A stretch of 64,000 nucleotides of DNA, taken from contig CM060171.1 of the NCBI GenBank assembly GCA_030549775.1, positions 3,278,001 through 3,342,000 of the forward strand, written 5' to 3'. The translations under genes were made by a program, and so were the position numbers. Below the pieces are notes generated by a model, which saw only the letters and a program-made list of their open reading frames with translations, did not search any database and was not told the origin of the DNA. The DNA is from Tamarix chinensis (lineage: Eukaryota > Streptophyta > Magnoliopsida > Caryophyllales > Tamaricaceae). Below are positions 59,781 through 64,000 of the stretch, piece after piece; position 1 is the first letter of the stretch, and the number at the start of each line of letters is the position of its first letter.

Positions 59781-61409
59781 AAACTATTTAAGATTTTATG
59801 TATTCCATCTCTCATAAAAGAAAATTTACTCAACTATTGGTGTGTATGTGGAACTTTATATTTTTATATATTCTAAAAAAAATCTTATCTTCTTATTAAT
59901 CTTAACTAATTTGCAAATTCATATAATATATGTGTGGGTGTGTGCACGTGAGCTTAGGCAGTTAAATATTTTATTATCAATACATATATAAAGGGTAAAA
60001 TTTACTCAATATTTTTTAAATTTATTTGAAGAGTATTTTATAAATTACATGGATTATAATATTTTAATTTTTTTAAAGAATGTTTCTTAAATTTATGATA
60101 TTAGTAAAAACAATAATGCTTAATTAAGGATTAGCTAATGTACTTATATTTTTTTTTACAAACATTTGAGTTATAGTTAATACTACTTAGTGATAAGTTA
60201 ATTTAGTAGTGTTAAACTATAAAAATAAAATTAATAGATACTTTTTTGATATAATATTCATAGCTTATAAATCATAAAAAGAAAATAATGCCTAAAGTCC
60301 TTAAATATAAAACAATTTTCTAATTTCTAATTTATCAAATTTAACCCTAGACTTGATATATATACACACACATAGAGACATACACGAACATTTTCTAATA
60401 TTTTATTTTCAAAATTTATCTAATATTAAATTATCATTATATCATTAACAAGAACTATATATATACATGTCTGTAGTTCATATATATAAATTACTTACAC
60501 AACATAAAAAAATAATATAAATTATGAAATATTAACAAATATACATGTTTACAACATAAAATTACGTACTTACAAATAACCTATATATATATCGTACATG
60601 CTTAAAAAATCACATGCCCACAATTTATATAATTATAACCGTATAACCATATATCTAAATCAAACATTGAATCATATATATATAGATATAGATAGATAGA
60701 TATATAGATATATAGATAGATAGATAAATAGATACACACACACACACGCACGCACACATGCATGCATCAAATATCATATATACCATATAGAATATTTCAA
60801 TATGATGAAAATAACATTTTAACAATAACTAAGCTATACTAAAATATACTAAAAATATTGGAAAATAATTGATAAAGGTGGTTCAATAATGGCGGTAGAA
60901 ATAGACATCCGATGAGACTCTGGTAAAACATAAAAATAAAAAATTAATCCCAATGTAACTTAACTAAAATAAAAGCAATAAAAACAATAAGAAAATAACA
61001 AAGAAACAACTCAAAAATAACACTCGATGGTGGAAGATGCAACAGTAGGGGATATGGTTCAAATTCCACATTAAAAAAAGAACCACAAATATAAATAAAT
61101 ACACCAACAAATGCATAAATAAGAGAAATTAAAAAAAAACAAATATAAAATTGATAATAATAAAAAACATATTTTCATAAAATTGATAATAGTAAAAATA
61201 ATACTTTCAAAATCCACCTAGAGTATGACAGAAAATCAACTCAAAGGAGAGAAAGAGCTACAAAAAAGACAAAAAGGTGGGACAAGGAAAAAATCAAACC
61301 ACATAGCTTTAAAAGACTTATAGAGATCTAAGTACTTCACACTTGTGACAACTAAAATAAGTATGTATGGCACATGAGCCATGTTATCTGTAAAGTAGCA
61401 TTTAGCGAC
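59781..61409. other. AT-rich stretch with compound microsatellites, no gene
   Basis: (GATA)n/(ATAT)n followed by (CA)n and GCACGCAC occupies about 60673-60766, and ATATATACACACAC occurs near 60356. No coding signal is seen. Confidence 0.55.
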
Positions 61410-64000
61410 CATAACACCCCCATTTTTAGTTACTAAAATTTTTTATTTTGAAACATAGCAATAGCACAAAAGATAATAAACACACCTAGAAAAAATAAGA
61501 TTTTATTGCCAAACCTAATACAGGATCGGTGTCAATCGCCTGTCCCATGTAAAATACAAGGCTAAGAAACTAAACCAAAAATGAAATACAATAAATAGTG
61601 AGTAAGAAACATAGTATATACATACATAAAGGAATCTTTACAAGAACAGGACCTCAATGGTCTTTAAATGTTCAAATACATAAAATTCAATTAAACCTAA
61701 GTATAGAATTACAATGATAGAAAACAAAAGTGGGCCATCGCCCAAACCCTGGTCCATCAGGGACTGCACAAAAGTCTTTGGATGTCCAAGATCTCACATC
61801 CCAAGCACAAAATGAGGTATTTCTACTACCAACCATCCCTAGAAACCTACACATAATTCTCTCTTCGTAGGAATGAGTAGGAGACAGAGCAAAAAGGCAC
61901 ATCAGTACATTACATACTAAGTAAGCTAAGTTACCTCCCTAATGGGAGTCACAATCATACGAAGTCCTAGCATAATGAGTAAATCATACTAACCTATATC
62001 ATGCTTATGACATGTAAGTAGATGTAAACGCTCTATCATGGTCATTTAATGCATTAGAACTTCCTACCGTATATGTATCAAACACTTCAAGACTTATCAT
62101 ACTTACCAACATAATGCAAACATCATAGATAACAACATCAAATTTACTAAGTAGGTTATTCAACTTGCTATTAAGGTTTCTACCATCCATTCACATGATA
62201 TTCCACTGGGTTTATTTTCCAACATACACAATCCATTGGGTCATCTATTTAAAGGTCATTATTCCTTTTCCTATTTTTCCTTTTTTTTATTTTTCTATTT
62301 ATAACATTTTTATTTTAAATTCTTATCAAGCGATGGATTGTGCACCACTCAATGGTCTCACTTATCATGGAATTTTATCCAAATTGAAGGACATAAATTC
62401 GAGACAAAGCCAAGTAACCACTAATGGACATAAAGTTTAGTCGAAGCTAAAAAGAATCTAGGTGACCAAACCCTTTAGTATCAATACCCTCTAGTACTTC
62501 ATCAGTGTCTAAAGTAGGTAAGACACTAGGATCTAAAAGGATCCGGCTAGAAGGAAAAGTTTGAAGGCACCAAGAAACGCCTATAGGTAGACTAATTCGA
62601 GGTAGCTAATTAAGGATTGGGTAACCCAGTCCTATACAGAGCTCGATCATCTTCCACTTCAACTAATTAGAACATTATTTTCTAAGGTTATGTGATTATA
62701 CAAGGCTTGTACAACATCCAAGTAATGCATCCGAATACTTATTCCATTTTACATATTTTTATTGCTGAACTATGTGGTTTATTTTCCATTAGTGCTTAAT
62801 AGATATTAATCAATCCATCAAAATAATCCATTATAGGCTAATAATTCATATTACATTACCCTTTGAAGTCATAACATACTCATTTAGATTTTTCCATTAA
62901 GGCCTTCACAAACACCTATTGAGAATACAATGAGTTATGATCCATTTAATCAACCCATTAAGTTTGTCAATCCATGCCAAAAAGTGCATTTCCATCATTA
63001 AAGATTGTATAGAATAATTAGGCATAATCTCAAAGCATATAAAGGCCAAAAGATCAAAATCACACAATTAGGCTGAACCAATCAATCAGTTTAGCCTAAC
63101 TGATCAATTGATTAGATCAACTAGTCGATTGGTTTGGGTAAACTAATCGATTGATTTAGCTCAGTAAAACTCATGCTTCCCTAGAACTAGTTGAAAGGTT
63201 TGGATAAAATAGTCGATTGTTCAGAGACTAGTAAATTGGTTCTGCCAAACCAGTTTATGAGTTTAAGTAGAGATTAACCAAGGTCACTATAGACTAACCA
63301 GTCGATTGGTTGGGGTTGACGAATTCATTATTCTAAGGACTAATCAATAAGTTTAACCTAAACAATCTATCGTTCTACTCTAAAACAACATAAAACAAAC
63401 AATTTTCCATGTGAATCACACTCTAAAATCCTACCAAATCAAAATCCAAACCAAAGCATATCATAGCAACATTTTAGTATTTCGCCAGCTCCTTTTTTCT
63501 CTTAAATCATGCATTTTTCTCTAGATTTACAAATAATTCAACATGTATCAATCTAAATCCAAACTCTTATGTAGACCTACAGAATTAACTCTTTATAGTA
63601 TACATCACTTTATATGCTTATTCAAACCACATTTCAATGGTAAGAATGACTTACTTGATGTTAGAAAAAAAATTTCACAAATTGAAAAACTCAACCTAGA
63701 AGATTCTAAACTTTCAAAACCTTTAAAAAAAACTCACAAATCATAACTCAAATTAGAAAGAAAAAAACCTACCAAACCTAAGAGAAAAAAAAAAGAGAGG
63801 AAGATTTGTCTAAGATAAAATCAAATTCCTCCTAAATCTAACTCATTCTTTCTTAAATATAAAAACAAGAATGAGCTAAAGAAATGATCAAAAGATTGAA
63901 AAGAACTCAAAAGCAAACTTGATGTGGAGAGGAGAGGATAAAAGTGCTATAGAGCTAAGATATTTTGAAGGTTAAAAGAAAAGTGAGAAAAAGGGACAAT
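61410..64000 (-). mobile_element. LTR D, same family as LTR C, running off the window
   Basis: It begins CATAACACCCCCATTTTTAG, where the expected TG is CA. It then follows LTR C: TTTTATTGCC, GGTGTCAATCGCCTGTCCCAT, ATACAAGGCTAAG, a segment with CATCAGTACATTACATACTAAGTAAG, and the CCAGTCGATTGG array. The right end and any internal region lie beyond 64000. No gene is present inside; the short frames are not coding. Confidence 0.5.
63070..63375. repeat. CCAATCAATC/AGTCGATTGGTT motif array in LTR D
   Basis: Degenerate copies include AACTAGTCGATTGGTTTGG, AACTAATCGATTGATTT and AACCAGTCGATTGGTTGGGG at irregular spacing. It is the counterpart of 52316-52640 in LTR C. Confidence 0.75.

Overview
This is nuclear DNA from a flowering plant. 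The evidence is a split receptor-like kinase gene with GT-AG introns and a 5'-UTR intron, set in AT-rich DNA packed with typical plant transposable elements: an L1-type LINE with a DUF4283 ORF1, Ty1/copia, very long solo LTRs starting TGTAACACCCC, a Mutator-like element with a plant mobile domain, CACTA relics, and hAT MITEs with TAGGG ends. The species cannot be named from sequence alone. No rRNA or tRNA gene and no bacterial or organellar operon was seen.

Layout. 1-2.2 kb: the end of a hAT-type MITE, then a foldback-like structure whose two diverged inverted arms enclose a GC-richer, coding-like island. 2.75-7.74 kb: a near full-length L1-type LINE bounded by a 15-bp target-site duplication. 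ORF1 is open; ORF2 (endonuclease, reverse transcriptase, zf-RVT) carries one frameshift and two in-frame stops. 8.5-16 kb: a 4.9-kb solo LTR with 5-bp flanking repeats, apparently nested in a second LTR-like repeat. 17-22 kb: a candidate CACTA element with a decayed second-type ORF. 22.8-25.2 kb: a much older LINE relic. 26.0-26.8 kb: a minisatellite containing a hAT MITE with a perfect 8-bp TSD.

27.6-32.6 kb: the only intact host gene, a seven-coding-exon, 412-residue CRLK-like membrane-anchored protein kinase on the + strand. 35.2-39.5 kb: a decayed Ty1/copia element. 39.9-49.5 kb: a minus-strand Mutator-like element. It has a transposase with DDE region, SWIM finger and CCHC knuckle, then a plant mobile domain, then a Ulp1-like cysteine motif. 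It is split by a 4.4-kb solo LTR, and its distal end has become a ~1.1-kb palindrome. 51.7-54.1 kb and 61.4-64.0 kb: two more LTR-like copies with arrays of a near-palindromic CCAGTCGATTGG motif. 56.5-57.5 kb: a further LTR-like GC-rich block. 58.0-59.8 kb: a decayed CACTA transposase.

The elements record successive nested insertions rather than a pathway. Only the kinase gene looks functional. The most unusual structures are the palindrome with duplicated Ulp1-like arms (about 39.92-41.07 kb), the inverted arms around a coding-like island (0.16-2.2 kb), and the conserved repeat arrays inside the long LTRs.
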